From Mycobacterium colombiense (lineage in GTDB: Bacteria; Actinomycetota; Actinomycetes; Mycobacteriales; Mycobacteriaceae), in contig NZ_LZSX01000028.1 of assembly GCF_001665835.1 (NCBI RefSeq), forward strand, positions 1 to 36,223: a stretch of 36,223 nt of DNA. The letters are read 5' to 3'. Each line of letters opens with the position of its first letter. The stretch's first letter is position 1. The notes under the pieces were generated by a model. That model had not been told where the DNA came from. It saw only the letters and a list, made by a program, of their open reading frames with translations, and searched no databases. Shown piece by piece: positions 1-8,892 of the stretch. The position numbers and the translations under genes were made by a program.

Positions 1-422
1 GGCGGCGGGGCGACGGGCGGTGCCGGCTGCGCCGACCACGCCGCGGCCTGCGGCGGGACCGCCATCGGGATGTTCATCGATTCGGTTCGGGGCGGGCGCC
101 CGGCCATGCCCTGGTGGCGCCCGACGTCGAAGGTCAGCAGCGGTCCGTCGGGGTTTCCGATGTTCAGGGTCTGCCCGTCGTGGATCTCGACCACCGGCAC
201 GCGCCGGCCGTTGACGAAAGTTCCGTTGAGCGAACCGTTGTCGATGGCCAGCCACTTGCCCTGATCGAAACGCAGCAGCAGGTGGGCACGCGAAATCAAC
301 GGGTGGGTGATACGCATGTCCGCTCGCAGATCGCGCCCGACTACTACATCGTGGCCCGCTGCGAAGGTGCGTTCCGATCCTTCGTGATGGACGGTTAGCG
401 CTGGCGGGGCTGGTGCTGACAT
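1..422 (-). CDS. FHA-domain protein, C-terminal part beyond the window
   Basis: The ATG at 422 opens a frame that runs off the left edge (about 140 codons visible). Residues about 10-100 form a forkhead-associated domain that binds phosphothreonine peptides: Gly29-Arg30, Ser44-Arg45 with His47, and the Asn-Gly-Thr strand around residues 66-68 are the usual phosphopeptide contacts. After the domain the chain turns Pro/Ala-rich. The N-terminus closely resembles what I recall of Rv3360, a short FHA protein at this locus, and of the first FHA domain of the ABC exporter Rv1747. Without the remainder I cannot say whether it is a stand-alone FHA protein or an FHA-ABC transporter. It lies 43 bp downstream of the oxidoreductase on the same strand, so the two are probably co-transcribed. 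Partners would be substrates of Ser/Thr kinases (inference). Confidence 0.85.
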   Translation of the reverse strand, partial: MSAPAPPALTVHHEGSERTFAAGHDVVVGRDLRADMRITHPLISRAHLLLRFDQGKWLAIDNGSLNGTFVNGRRVPVVEIHDGQTLNIGNPDGPLLTFDVGRHQGMAGRPPRTESMNIPMAVPPQAAAWSAQPAPPVAPP

Positions 423-465
423 CGCCACAACTGTAGCTTGCAGCCCTGTGGTTTAGCTCTGAGCG

Positions 466-1671
466 TCACCGGGCCGCGTCGGGCGCGCCAGTCACCACGC
501 AGTGCGTTCGGGTGTAGATCGTCGGCATGCACTGATTGCAGTGCGTGCACGCCGAATGCACCTGGTGCTGGGCGCCATCAGCGGCGATCCGGTTGATCAG
601 ATCCGGCTCGGCCAGCAGCGCGCGGGCCATCGCGACGAACTCGAAGCCCTCCGCCATCGCCAGGTCCATCGTCTCCCGGTTGGTGATGCCGCCGAGCAGG
701 ATCAGCGGCATCTTCAACTCGTTGCGGAACAGCTTGGCGTCGCGCAACAGATAGGCCTCGCGGTAGGGGTACTCGCGCAAGAACTTCTTGCCCGTCATGC
801 GCATGCCCCAGCTCAGCGGCGGCTTGAACGCCGCGGCGAACTCCTTGAGCGGCGCGTCGCCGCGGAACAGGTACATCGGGTTGACCAGCGAGCTGCCCGC
901 GGTGAGTTCGATCGCGTCCAGCCCGCCGTCCTCCTCCAGCCACTTGGCGGTGATCAGCGATTCGTCCGTGCTGATGCCGCCGCGCACCCCGTCGGCCATG
1001 TTCAGCTTGGCCGTCACCGCGATGGGCGTGCCCTCCTTTTCCACCGCCTGCCGGACGGCCATCACCATGCCGCGGGCGACCTTGGCCCGGTTCTGCAGAG
1101 ATCCGCCGAACTCGTCGTCGCGGCGGTTGATCAGTGGGGACAGGAACGAACTCGCCAAGTAGTTGTGGCCCAAATGGATTTCGACGGCGTCGAAGCCGGC
1201 CTCGATGGCCAGCCGGGCGGCGTTGGCGTGCCCGGCGATCACCTCGTCGATGTCCTCGCGGGCCGCTTTCTTGGCGAACCGCATCCCGATCGGGTTGAAG
1301 AACCGGACCGGCGCCAGCGCCTTCGCCTTGTTGGACTTGGCGTTGGCCACCGGGCCGGCATGGCCGATCTGCGCGCTGACCGCGGCGCCCTCGGCGTGGA
1401 TCGCGTCGGTGAGCCTGCGGAACCCGGGCACCGCCTCGGGTCGCATCCAGATTCCGTTGCCCTCGGTGCGTCCGCCGGGGGAGACGGCGCAGTAGGCGAC
1501 GGTCGTCATGCCGACCCCGCCCGCGGCAGGCAGCCGGTGGTATTCGATGAGGTCGTCGGTCACCAGCGCCTCGGGCGTGCGCGCCTCGAAGGTGGCGGAC
1601 TTGATGGTGCGGTTACGCAGCGTTATCGGACCGAGCTTCGCGGGGCTGAACACGTCCGGAGGGGTAGACAT
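466..1671 (-). CDS. NADH:flavin oxidoreductase, Old Yellow Enzyme family
   Basis: This 401-residue protein is a single FMN-binding TIM barrel of the Old Yellow Enzyme type and positional equivalent of Rv3359. Visible family marks are the [19 protein letters not shown] stretch followed by DDEFGG and the NR pair, which is the OYE substrate/FMN signature. The C-terminus carries Cys375, Cys378, Cys381 and Cys391, resembling the iron-sulfur cysteine cluster of 2,4-dienoyl-CoA reductases, but the FAD and NAD(P)H domains of those larger enzymes are absent. Likely role is reduction of an activated alkene or quinone with NAD(P)H; the substrate is unknown. The ATG at 1671 has no Shine-Dalgarno sequence, but TAGGCT (1678-1683, minus) ends 6 nt before it, suggesting a leaderless transcript. 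The FHA gene follows 43 bp downstream. Confidence 0.88.
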   Translation of the reverse strand: MSTPPDVFSPAKLGPITLRNRTIKSATFEARTPEALVTDDLIEYHRLPAAGGVGMTTVAYCAVSPGGRTEGNGIWMRPEAVPGFRRLTDAIHAEGAAVSAQIGHAGPVANAKSNKAKALAPVRFFNPIGMRFAKKAAREDIDEVIAGHANAARLAIEAGFDAVEIHLGHNYLASSFLSPLINRRDDEFGGSLQNRAKVARGMVMAVRQAVEKEGTPIAVTAKLNMADGVRGGISTDESLITAKWLEEDGGLDAIELTAGSSLVNPMYLFRGDAPLKEFAAAFKPPLSWGMRMTGKKFLREYPYREAYLLRDAKLFRNELKMPLILLGGITNRETMDLAMAEGFEFVAMARALLAEPDLINRIAADGAQHQVHSACTHCNQCMPTIYTRTHCVVTGAPDAAR

Positions 1672-1677
1672 ACCGGG

Positions 1678-1683
1678 AGCCTA
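1678..1683 (-). promoter_or_regulatory. Candidate -10 element for a leaderless oxidoreductase mRNA
   Basis: On the minus strand TAGGCT fits the mycobacterial TAnnnT -10 pattern and ends six bases before the ATG at 1671, which would put transcription start on the A of the start codon. No ribosome binding site is visible, which agrees. No clear -35 was found; the repeat at 1684-1728 occupies that position. Confidence 0.4.
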
Positions 1684-1728
1684 ATGGCGATCGCAAGCGC
1701 GGCGAAGCCGGGCGTGGCGGGTCGCCAT
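1684..1728. repeat. Dispersed hairpin repeat, family 1, copy 1
   Basis: The segment begins ATGGCGA and ends TCGCCAT, a perfect 7-bp inverted repeat. Its inside (GATCGCAAGCGCGGCG, AGCCGGGCG, GCGGGTC) is almost identical to the minus strand of 25245-25294. It lies in the 81-bp gap between the divergent oxidoreductase and folD genes. Two copies at unrelated loci make this a short interspersed repeat rather than gene-specific DNA. Confidence 0.6.
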
Positions 1729-1752
1729 CATGATATCTGCCAGACTGTCAGC

Positions 1753-2598
1753 GTGGGAGCAATCACGCTGGACGGCAAGGCCACCCGCGACGAGATCTTC
1801 GTCGACCTCAAACAGCGGGTGACCGCGTTGACCGCAGCGGGCCGCACTCCAGGGCTGGGCACCATCCTGGTGGGCGACGACCCCGGCTCGCAGGCATACG
1901 TGCGCGGTAAGCACGCCGATTGCGCCAAGGTCGGCATCACCTCGATCCGCCGCGACCTGCCCGCCGACATCAGCACCGCCACGCTCAACGAGACCATCGA
2001 CGAGCTCAACGCCAATCCCGACTGCACCGGTTACATCGTGCAGTTGCCGCTGCCCAAGCAGCTGGACGAGAACGCGGCGCTGGAGCGGGTGGACCCGGAC
2101 AAGGACGCCGACGGGCTGCACCCGACCAACCTGGGCCGGCTGGTGCTGATGGACCCGGCCCCGCTGCCGTGCACGCCGCGCGGCATCGTGCATCTGCTGC
2201 GGCGCTACGACGTCGAGATCGCCGGGGCGCACGTGGTCGTCATCGGCCGCGGCGTCACCGTCGGTCGCCCGTTGGGGCTACTGCTGACCCGACGCTCCGA
2301 GAACGCCACAGTGACGTTGTGCCACACCGGAACTCGTGATCTGCCGGCGCTGACCAGACAGGCGGACATCATCGTCGCCGGCGTGGGAGTGCCGCATCTA
2401 CTGACCGCCGACATGGTGCGCGCCGGTGCCGCGGTCATCGACGTCGGCGTCAGCCGGGTCGACGGCAAGCTCGCCGGCGACGTGCACCCGGACGTGTGGG
2501 AGGTGGCCGGCCACGTGTCGCCGAACCCCGGCGGCGTGGGACCGCTGACCCGAGCGTTCCTGCTGACCAACGTCGTCGAGCTGGCCGAGCGGCAATGA
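1753..2598 (+). CDS. folD: Bifunctional methylenetetrahydrofolate dehydrogenase/cyclohydrolase FolD
   Basis: FolD interconverts 5,10-methylene-, methenyl- and 10-formyl-tetrahydrofolate with NADP in the cytosol, feeding one-carbon units to purine and formyl-Met synthesis. The catalytic Tyr49 and Lys53 sit in [21 protein letters not shown] follows, the Rossmann part holds [14 protein letters not shown], and the C-terminal PGGVGPLT signature is intact. The open frame extends far upstream as antisense of the oxidoreductase, so the start was set at GTG 1753. This gives 281 residues, the length I recall for the M. tuberculosis enzyme, and matches its N-terminus ([15 protein letters not shown]). 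The stop overlaps the next ATG (ATGA at 2595-2598), so translation is probably coupled to the DUF3017 gene. No strong ribosome binding site is seen. Confidence 0.95.
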   Translation: MGAITLDGKATRDEIFVDLKQRVTALTAAGRTPGLGTILVGDDPGSQAYVRGKHADCAKVGITSIRRDLPADISTATLNETIDELNANPDCTGYIVQLPLPKQLDENAALERVDPDKDADGLHPTNLGRLVLMDPAPLPCTPRGIVHLLRRYDVEIAGAHVVVIGRGVTVGRPLGLLLTRRSENATVTLCHTGTRDLPALTRQADIIVAGVGVPHLLTADMVRAGAAVIDVGVSRVDGKLAGDVHPDVWEVAGHVSPNPGGVGPLTRAFLLTNVVELAERQ

Positions 2599-2876
2599 CC
2601 CCCCGCACCGTGCTGCGGGCCCAATGGCCAATTGTGTTGGTGGGCCTGATCTTTGCGGCGGCGCTGGCCTTGGTCGGGGCCAACTTCTGGCGTCGCGGTT
2701 CGCTGTTGATCGGCATCGGCGTCGGCGTGGCGGCGCTGCTGCGGCTGGTGTTGTCCGAGGACCGGGCCGGCCTTCTGGTGGTGCGCGCCAAGGGAATCGA
2801 CTTCATGACCACCGCGACGGTCGGGGCGGCGATGTTCTACATCGCATGGACAATCGACCCGCTGGGCACCCGCTAG
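2595..2876 (+). CDS. Small DUF3017 membrane protein
   Basis: A 93-residue integral membrane protein, equivalent to Rv3355c (DUF3017). Three hydrophobic stretches are visible: about residues 11-29, 35-51 and 72-86, the last ending close to the C-terminus. There are no catalytic motifs and its function is unknown. The ATG at 2595 overlaps the folD stop in an ATGA, which decides the start over the longer frame beginning at 2496. The pairing with folD is conserved in mycobacteria as far as I recall. The stop TAG (2874-2876) shares a CTAG with the stop of the convergent secreted-protein gene. Confidence 0.85.
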   Translation: MTPRTVLRAQWPIVLVGLIFAAALALVGANFWRRGSLLIGIGVGVAALLRLVLSEDRAGLLVVRAKGIDFMTTATVGAAMFYIAWTIDPLGTR

Positions 2877-3379
2877 TACCTCGGCAGCGCCGGAACCTGG
2901 CCGGGCATCCCTGGCATGCCCGGGATCTGTCCCGCCATGCCCGGCATCTGCCCGGCCAGCCCCGGAACCTGCCCGGCTATTCCCGGCGGCATGGCACCGG
3001 ACAGGTTGCCGTTGGCGATGTTCGCCATCTCCTCGGGGCAGTAGGTCTGGATCGCGATCGTGGTGAACATGCGCGCCATCGTGGGTGACATGCCCCGGCC
3101 GGCGACGCTGGACGCGACGGCGGCGAAATTGCCACCCGGCTGCGACAGCATCGGGCACACCGACTCGCCGACCGACATCGCGTTGCCGGGTTCGCCGAAA
3201 TCAATGCCGGCGTGGTTGAGCGCGTCGATGAAGTCGTCGCCATTCCCATTCGCTCCGGCCGGCGCCGCGAACGCCGAGGCGACGGTCAGCAGGCCGGCGG
3301 CGGCGGCAAGCAGGCGAATGGTGAAGGGCTGATGACGCAAAACCCAGATCCATTGATGAGTTCGTGCAAATGCCTTCAC
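2873..3379 (-). CDS. Secreted DUF732 protein with Pro-Gly repeat tail
   Basis: An exported mycobacterial DUF732 protein, positional equivalent of Rv3354. The chain has a basic N-terminus, a hydrophobic core (IRLLAAAAGLLTVASAF) and an APAGANG cleavage region. The mature domain has the usual two cysteines (SVCPM and QTYCPE) and helices spanning about 75 residues. An unusual tail follows: repeats of Pro-Gly-x-Ala-Gly-Gln ending PALPRY. I prefer the GTG at 3379 because GGGGAAA lies 5 nt upstream; ATG 3400 has no ribosome binding site and ATG 3487 adds residues with no family counterpart. Function of DUF732 is unknown; the disulfide-stabilised fold suggests a cell-envelope or secreted role. The last stop base pairs are shared with the DUF3017 gene. 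Confidence 0.8.
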   Translation of the reverse strand: MKAFARTHQWIWVLRHQPFTIRLLAAAAGLLTVASAFAAPAGANGNGDDFIDALNHAGIDFGEPGNAMSVGESVCPMLSQPGGNFAAVASSVAGRGMSPTMARMFTTIAIQTYCPEEMANIANGNLSGAMPPGIAGQVPGLAGQMPGMAGQIPGMPGMPGQVPALPRY

Positions 3380-3638
3380 GCCAGTTTCCCCGTCCGCCAT
3401 GGAGTGCGTCTGAGGCACTCGGATCACGCCTACGAACTCTGATCTATGACTGTCACGTTTGCGACACGGTGGGGTAAAGGTTCGCACAATAAGCGTTTCG
3501 TGAGGTCACGGTCGGCGTGGCGTCGGTTATTACGCGGCCGAATTGCGCAAGGCCGGGCGGCGGATCGACGCCACACTGTGATGTAACACGGGCGGCGGCA
3601 CCGGAATTCTGGGCGCGGAATGAACCAGAATCCGCCCC

Positions 3639-5096
3639 ATGACGACTAATCGCAGCCGTCCGCCCAGCCATGTGATCTCGCGTCAGGCGTTTCTTCGCGG
3701 CGCCGTCACGTTCGCGACGGGAGCGGTGTTCGGCACCGGCTCGGCGGCCGCGGACCCGGCCGCCGGGTGGAGCGGCCTGGCCTCGTCGATCGGCGGCAGC
3801 GTGCTGTTGCCGGCCAACGGCACCCAATTCTCCACCGGCAAACAGGTTTTCAACTCGTTCTACAACAACTCCAATCCCGCCGCGGTGGTGCGGGTTTCGT
3901 CGCAGGCCGATGTGCAGAAGGCGGTCGCGTTCGCGAAGGCCAACAACCTCAAGATCGCCCCGCGCGGCGGCGGGCATTCGTATGTCGGGGCGTCCGGCGC
4001 CAACGGCACCATGGTGCTCGATCTGCGCGGCCTTCCCGGCGGGACGAACTTCGACGGCAACAACGTCACGGTGACCCCGGCGACGAATCTGTATGCGGTA
4101 CACCAGGCCCTGGCCGGCGCGGGCCGCGCCGTTCCCACCGGCACCTGTCCGACCGTCGGCATGGCGGGGCTGGCGTTGGGCGGCGGGGTGGGGGCCGACG
4201 CCCGGCGCGCCGGGCTCACCTGCGACGCGTTGCAGTCCGCGACCGTGGTGCTGCCCAGCGGCGACGTGGTGACCGCGTCGGCCAACGACAACCCGGATCT
4301 GTTCTGGGCGTTGCGCGGTGGCGGCGGCGGCAACTTCGGGGTGACCACCTCGATGACGTTCGCGACCTTCGCCACCGCGGACAGCGACCTGGTGCGGCTC
4401 GACTTTCCGCCGTCGTCGGCGGTGCAGGTGCTCACCGGCTGGCAGTCCTGGCTGGCGGGTGCCGACCGGAACACGTGGGGGATGGTCGACCTGTCGGTCG
4501 GTTCGGCACAGGCGAATTGCCATGTGCTGGCGACGGCTCCGTCCGGCACCGGCTCCGCTGTGGTGGACGCCCTCAAGTCGGCGGTGGGGCTGGCGCCCAG
4601 CGCGGTGACCAACAAGACGCTCAGCCACATGGACCTGGTCACCTATCTGGCCGGTGGCAGCGGGACCAGCCCGGCGCGCGGCTTCGTGGCCGGGTGCGAC
4701 GTGATCGGGCCGATGACTTCGGCTGCGGCCCATGCCATTGCGACCGCGGCCGGGCAGTGGCCGGCCTCCGGCGCGGGACACGCCTCGGTCCTGATCGATC
4801 CGCTCGGTGGCGCGGTGGCCGACGTGGCTCCGGGCGATACCGCGTTCCCGTGGCGCAATCAGTCCGCGGTGGTGCAGTGGTATGTCGAGCCCGCCGGCAA
4901 CCAGGTCGGCGCCGCGACCACCTGGGTGGGCGGCGCACACCAGGCGGTGCAACAGTTCTCGGTCGGCGGCTACGTCAACTACCTGGAGCCCAATCCCACG
5001 CCGGCCCGCTATTACGGCTCGAACCTGCCGCGGCTGACCACCGTCCGGCAGAAGTACGATCCCAATCGGATGATGTTCTCGGGACTGGATTTCTAG
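3639..5096 (+). CDS. FAD-linked oxidase, berberine-bridge-enzyme type, exported
   Basis: A 485-residue oxidase of the PCMH-type FAD family with a C-terminal BBE domain. His113 in RGGGHSYVG and Cys170 in PTGTCPTVG are the two residues that tether FAD in bicovalent flavoproteins such as glucooligosaccharide oxidase, so two FAD links are expected. LALGGGVGADAR and WALRGGGGGNFGV complete the FAD domain; the C-terminal YVNYLEPN...YYGSN...YDPNRMMF is the BBE motif. The N-terminus looks like a Tat signal (SRQAFLRG, then a hydrophobic run and GSAAADP), but the second arginine is Gln16. Likely reaction is oxidation of an alcohol or sugar with O2; substrate unknown. In M. tuberculosis the equivalent appears split into Rv3353c-Rv3351c, whereas here it is intact. 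Monocistronic, with divergent DUF732 upstream. Confidence 0.85.
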   Translation: MTTNRSRPPSHVISRQAFLRGAVTFATGAVFGTGSAAADPAAGWSGLASSIGGSVLLPANGTQFSTGKQVFNSFYNNSNPAAVVRVSSQADVQKAVAFAKANNLKIAPRGGGHSYVGASGANGTMVLDLRGLPGGTNFDGNNVTVTPATNLYAVHQALAGAGRAVPTGTCPTVGMAGLALGGGVGADARRAGLTCDALQSATVVLPSGDVVTASANDNPDLFWALRGGGGGNFGVTTSMTFATFATADSDLVRLDFPPSSAVQVLTGWQSWLAGADRNTWGMVDLSVGSAQANCHVLATAPSGTGSAVVDALKSAVGLAPSAVTNKTLSHMDLVTYLAGGSGTSPARGFVAGCDVIGPMTSAAAHAIATAAGQWPASGAGHASVLIDPLGGAVADVAPGDTAFPWRNQSAVVQWYVEPAGNQVGAATTWVGGAHQAVQQFSVGGYVNYLEPNPTPARYYGSNLPRLTTVRQKYDPNRMMFSGLDF

Positions 5097-5162
5097 CGAA
5101 ACCTCTTGCACCACTTCTGTTTCAACTGTTACATCGGGCGCCTTTTTGTCGGTGGGTGCGGC

Positions 5163-5168
5163 TAGTTT
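5163..5168 (+). promoter_or_regulatory. Candidate -10 element for the DUF222/HNH gene
   Basis: TAGTTT fits TAnnnT and ends six bases before the GTG at 5175, so transcription could begin on the start codon. No ribosome binding site precedes that GTG. No convincing -35 was found. Confidence 0.4.
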
Positions 5169-5174
5169 GGCGGT

Positions 5175-6539
5175 GTGAGTCCAGGTAGTCAGCAGGATGT
5201 CGACGCGGTGTTCGACGCGCTTGATGCCGCCTGGGATCGAGCCTGCGCGCTGAACTTCGACGCGCTTGACCCGCAGCAGCAGCTGGCGGTGTTGCGGCGT
5301 TGCGAACAGCAGCGCCGGCGCATCCCGGCCGTCGAGCATCCGCTGATCAATTCCCTTGCCCGCCAGGCCCCCTCCCTAGAGCTCGGCGGCACAGCGGTCC
5401 ATGCGATCGCCGAGGCAACTCTGATCAGCCGCGGCGAGGCATCCCGGCGCATCAAAGAGGCGCGGGATCTGGGCCCGCGGCACGGCCTGACCGGCGAACC
5501 GCTCCCACCCGCCCTGACCGCCACCGCGGCCGCCCAACGCGACGGCACGCTGGGGGCCGGTCAGGTCACGGTGATCCGCAAGTTCTACCACCAGCTGCCC
5601 GGCTGGGTGGACGCGGCCACCCGCGAGCAGGCCGAGGCCCGGTTGGCCAAGGAGGGCAGCCGGTTTCGTCCCGAACAACTGGCCGCGCTGGCCAACGCAC
5701 TCGCCGACTGCCTCAACCCCGACGGCACCTTCACCGACGAGGACCGGGCGCGTCAGCGCGGCCTGACGCTGGGTAACCAGCAAGCCGACGGCATGTCGGC
5801 GCTGCGCGGCTGGCTGACGCCCGAAGCGCGCGCCACGCTGGAAGCCGTGTTGGCGAAACTCGCGGCGCCGGGCATGTGCAACCCCCTCGATGACTCCCCA
5901 TGCGTGGCCGGCGCGCCCACCCAGGAAGCCATCGAGGGTGACCCGCGATCCCCGGCCCAGCGCAACCACGACGGACTGCTGGCCGCCCTGCGCGCGCTGC
6001 TGGCCTCCGGAGACCTGGGGCAGCACAACGGCTTACCGGCCTGCATCGTCATCACCACGACACTGCAGGACATTGAAGCGGCGGCCGGGCGTGGGTTGAC
6101 CGGTGGCGGCACCATCCTGCCGATGAGCGACGTGATCCGCCTGGCCCGCCACGCCCATCACTATCTGGCCATCTTCGACAAGGGCAAGGCCCTGGCGCTC
6201 TATCACACCAAGCGACTCGCCTCGCCGGGACAGCGAATCATGTTGTACGCCAAGGACCGCGGTTGTAGCACCCCGGGCTGTACCGTGCCCGGCTACTACT
6301 GCGAAGTCCACCACGTCACCGACTACAGCAAGTGCCATACCACCGACGTCAACAACCTCACCTTCGCCTGCGGCCCCCATCACCGCCTGTTGCGACCCGG
6401 CGGCTGGACCACCCGAAAAAACGCGCGCGGAGACACCGAATGGCAACCACCGCCTCACCTCGAACGCGACCGACCCCGCACCAACACCTTCCACCACCCG
6501 GAGAAGCTGCTGGGTGAGGACGACGATGATGAGTGGTAA
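5175..6539 (+). CDS. DUF222 / HNH endonuclease-domain protein (13E12 repeat family)
   Basis: A 454-residue member of the multicopy 13E12 REP family of mycobacteria. Residues about 20-330 are the helical DUF222 region. The C-terminal HNH module follows with [17 protein letters not shown] (the conserved His pair), [11 protein letters not shown] and a final basic tail; both zinc-type cysteine pairs and the catalytic HH are present, so the nuclease fold looks intact. Family members occur in many near-identical copies and are often found in mobile or repetitive DNA; the biological role is not established. The start is GTG 5175 with no ribosome binding site but a good -10 just upstream. It is flanked by unrelated genes and ends 27 bp before the convergent VOC gene. 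Confidence 0.85.
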   Translation: MSPGSQQDVDAVFDALDAAWDRACALNFDALDPQQQLAVLRRCEQQRRRIPAVEHPLINSLARQAPSLELGGTAVHAIAEATLISRGEASRRIKEARDLGPRHGLTGEPLPPALTATAAAQRDGTLGAGQVTVIRKFYHQLPGWVDAATREQAEARLAKEGSRFRPEQLAALANALADCLNPDGTFTDEDRARQRGLTLGNQQADGMSALRGWLTPEARATLEAVLAKLAAPGMCNPLDDSPCVAGAPTQEAIEGDPRSPAQRNHDGLLAALRALLASGDLGQHNGLPACIVITTTLQDIEAAAGRGLTGGGTILPMSDVIRLARHAHHYLAIFDKGKALALYHTKRLASPGQRIMLYAKDRGCSTPGCTVPGYYCEVHHVTDYSKCHTTDVNNLTFACGPHHRLLRPGGWTTRKNARGDTEWQPPPHLERDRPRTNTFHHPEKLLGEDDDDEW

Positions 6540-6566
6540 CCGGCCCGGCGTACTGAACCAGGGCAA

Positions 6567-7001
6567 TTAGACATCTGAGAAGTCGGGCACGGTGATCGCG
6601 CCGTCTTCGGCTAGCGCGAACCCTGGGTTGTGGGCGACCTCCCACGCGTGACCATCGAGATCGCGGAACGCGCCCGCATACCCGCCATAGAACGTCTCGG
6701 CGGCAGCGCGTGTAATGGTCGCTCCGGAATCTTCTGCCATGGCGAGGATCTCGTCCACTTCGGCGCGCGAGCGCACGTTGTGAGCCAACGCGAGGCCGCC
6801 GAAGCCGTCATCACCTTGGTCCGTTATGCCGAGATCGGCCGAAAGCTTCTCGCGTGCCCACAGACTCACCGCGAGACCGCCCGCTTGGAAGAAGACCGTT
6901 TCCTGCACCCGTTGACCGCGCCAGCCAAGGCATTCATAGAAATGATGGGCGCGATCCAGGTCGGCAACGCCCAGGGTGATCAAACTCAGTCGTTGCTCCA
7001 T
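6567..7001 (-). CDS. VOC-superfamily (glyoxalase/bleomycin-resistance fold) protein
   Basis: A 144-residue protein with two beta-alpha-beta-beta-beta modules of the vicinal-oxygen-chelate superfamily: LSLITLGVADLDRAHHFYECLGW opens module one and ALAHNVRSRAEVDEIL with AFRDLDGHAWEVAHNP closes module two. The Trp-Glu-Val near the C-terminus is the usual metal-ligand glutamate position. Members are dioxygenases, isomerases or drug-binding proteins; nothing here fixes the reaction. The open frame extends upstream, but ATG 7001 begins two bases after the methyltransferase stop (TGAGCATG) and matches the family N-terminus. It is the last gene of the metY-metX-methyltransferase operon, so it probably shares SAM-riboswitch control. 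Confidence 0.82.
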   Translation of the reverse strand: MEQRLSLITLGVADLDRAHHFYECLGWRGQRVQETVFFQAGGLAVSLWAREKLSADLGITDQGDDGFGGLALAHNVRSRAEVDEILAMAEDSGATITRAAAETFYGGYAGAFRDLDGHAWEVAHNPGFALAEDGAITVPDFSDV

Positions 7002-7003
7002 GC

Positions 7004-7735
7004 TCAGCCGGCCAGCGTTGCCCGCGTGCACATGGTGACGTAGGGCAGCGCCAGGCCCGTCGAATTCGCCAGCGCCGGATGGGTGGCCAGCAATTGGCGC
7101 ACCTGGTCCAGCGTCTGGGTGCGGACCTCGGTCGGCGAAGTGATGCAGTAGCTGCGCGACGCGACCAGGTCGATCAACGCCTGCGGCGTAAGGTAACTCG
7201 TCCACTCGACCCGATGATGCGCCAGGTCGGCGAACGGCTCGGGCAGCATCACCTGGGTGCGGCCGTCGCCGTCGCTGCCGATGATCTGGCCCAGTTCGCG
7301 CACCCAGCCGAGCCGCTCGTCGCGGGTGTTCCACACCAGGCCCAGCCGGCCGCCGGGCCGCAGCACCCGGGCCACCTCCGGAATCGCGCGCTCCGGATCC
7401 ACCCAATGCCAGGCCTGTGCCACCAGCACCACGTCAACGCTGTTGTCCTCCAACGGAATCTCTTCCGCGGTGCCCAGCAGCGCCCTGGTCTCCGGCAGCG
7501 AGGTGCGCAACACCTCCAGCATGTCCTGAATCGGGTCGACGGCCACCACGTCCAGGCCGCGTTCCACCAGCCGGGTGGTCAGCTTGCCGGTGCCGGCGCC
7601 CAGGTCGAGCACCTGGCGCGCCCCGACCGGCAACAGCCAGTCGATCGCCTCCGGGGGATAGGAAGGACGCCCACGCTCATAAGCCGCGGCCGCCGAGCCG
7701 AACGAGAGGGAGCGGTCGTGCCGCGAGCGGGTCAT
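7004..7735 (-). CDS. Class I SAM-dependent methyltransferase
   Basis: A 243-residue cytosolic methyltransferase, equivalent in place and length to Rv3342. The SAM-binding glycine motif is VLDLGAGTGKLT (about residues 40-51), followed by the acidic VVAVDP strand end, the VDVVLVAQAWHW motif IV region and the LRPGGRLGLVWN post-motif. The acceptor substrate is unknown; the fold is that of ubiquinone/menaquinone-biosynthesis-like (Methyltransf_11) enzymes. The start ATG 7735 lies three bases after the metX stop. Placement in a methionine-synthesis operon behind a SAM riboswitch ties its expression to the supply of its own cofactor. Confidence 0.88.
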   Translation of the reverse strand: MTRSRHDRSLSFGSAAAAYERGRPSYPPEAIDWLLPVGARQVLDLGAGTGKLTTRLVERGLDVVAVDPIQDMLEVLRTSLPETRALLGTAEEIPLEDNSVDVVLVAQAWHWVDPERAIPEVARVLRPGGRLGLVWNTRDERLGWVRELGQIIGSDGDGRTQVMLPEPFADLAHHRVEWTSYLTPQALIDLVASRSYCITSPTEVRTQTLDQVRQLLATHPALANSTGLALPYVTMCTRATLAG

Positions 7736-7738
7736 GCG

Positions 7739-8881
7739 TTACGACGCGCCTTCCCTGGCGGCCGAGTCGGCCAACACCAGTGTCTTACGGATCATTTCGC
7801 CGACGGCGTCGGATTCCACCAGGAAGCCGTCGTGCCCGCACGGGGAGTCCACGACCTGCAGGTCGGTGCAGCCGGGCAGCTGCTCGGCCAACTCCTGCTG
7901 CAGGCGCAGCGGGTAGAGCCGGTCGGAGGTGATGCCGCCGACCACCACCGGAACCGGGCAGTTACGCAACGCTTTACGCACCCCGCCGCGGGCCCGGCCG
8001 ACGTCGTGACTGTTCAGCGCCTCGGTCAGGGCCACGTAGCTGCCCGCGTCGAAACGCTCCAGCAGCTTGTTGCCCTGGTACTCGAGATAGCTCTGCACCG
8101 CGTAGCGGCCGCCGTTGTTCGGATCCTCGTCGTTCTGCGCGTCGTTGCCGAACCGGGTGTCCAGCTCGGCCTCACCGCGATAGGTCAGGTGCGCGAAGCG
8201 GCGGGCGATCGTCAGACCGGTGTCGGGCGCCAGGCCGGTGTCGTGGTAGTCGCCGCCCTGCCAGTTCGGGTCGGCCTTGATCGCCGCGATCTGCGTGGAC
8301 TGCGTGCCGATCTGGTCGGCGGTGGCGCGCGCGCCGACCGCCAGCAGCAGCCCGGCCCTGACCCGGTCCGGGTGACCGACGATCCACTCCAAAGCCCTTG
8401 CGCCGCCCATGGATCCACCGACCACCGCGGCGACTCGTTCGATCCCCAGCGCGGCGAGCGCGGCGACGTCGGCCTCGACCTGGTCGCGGATCGTGATGCG
8501 GGGGAACCTTGAGCCCCAAGGCTTTCCGTCCCGGGTCCGCGAGCTCGGCCCGGTGGAGCCGCGGCAACCGCCCAGCACGTTGGTGGCCAGCGCGCACCAG
8601 CGGTTGGTGTCGATCGGCGCGCCCGGCCCGACCATCCCGTCCCACCAGCCGCCGGTGGGGTGTCCGGGCCCGGCGGGTCCGGTGATGTGCGAGTCGCCGG
8701 TCAGCGCGTGCAGCACCACCACCACGTTGTCGCGCGTCGGCGACAACTCGCCCCAGCGCTGGATGGCGATGTGCACGTCGTCGATGACCGCGCCGCTCTC
8801 GGTGGTCAGCGAGCCGATGTGGACGAAGCCGATTTCGCCTTCGTCGGGCAGCGTCTGGGTCGGAACGTCGGAGATCGTCAT
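7739..8881 (-). CDS. metX: Homoserine O-acetyltransferase
   Basis: MetX transfers acetyl from acetyl-CoA to L-homoserine, the first committed step of methionine synthesis by direct sulfhydrylation. The 380-residue alpha/beta hydrolase-fold protein has the full catalytic triad: Ser157 in GGSMGG, Asp320 in [10 protein letters not shown] and His350 in [15 protein letters not shown] and [10 protein letters not shown] near the N-terminus are family marks of the oxyanion and homoserine pockets. It corresponds to Rv3341 (named metA in M. tuberculosis). It follows metY by 11 bp, and the two catalyse consecutive steps. Regulation is expected from the SAM-IV riboswitch upstream of metY. Confidence 0.96.
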   Translation of the reverse strand: MTISDVPTQTLPDEGEIGFVHIGSLTTESGAVIDDVHIAIQRWGELSPTRDNVVVVLHALTGDSHITGPAGPGHPTGGWWDGMVGPGAPIDTNRWCALATNVLGGCRGSTGPSSRTRDGKPWGSRFPRITIRDQVEADVAALAALGIERVAAVVGGSMGGARALEWIVGHPDRVRAGLLLAVGARATADQIGTQSTQIAAIKADPNWQGGDYHDTGLAPDTGLTIARRFAHLTYRGEAELDTRFGNDAQNDEDPNNGGRYAVQSYLEYQGNKLLERFDAGSYVALTEALNSHDVGRARGGVRKALRNCPVPVVVGGITSDRLYPLRLQQELAEQLPGCTDLQVVDSPCGHDGFLVESDAVGEMIRKTLVLADSAAREGAS

Positions 8882-8892
8882 CGCCGGGCCCC

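Noticed and set aside
502..1752. Upstream extension of the folD frame
   Set aside because: Antisense to the oxidoreductase; the FolD family starts at GTG 1753.
3578..3589. GTGATGTAACAC as a cAMP-receptor-protein site before the FAD oxidase
   Set aside because: Only the outer GTG/CAC arms match; the centre and spacing are off and no promoter context supports it.
3453..5339. Long minus-strand open frame opposite the FAD oxidase
   Set aside because: Low-complexity Arg/Gly/His translation, spans two genes on the other strand, no start signal.
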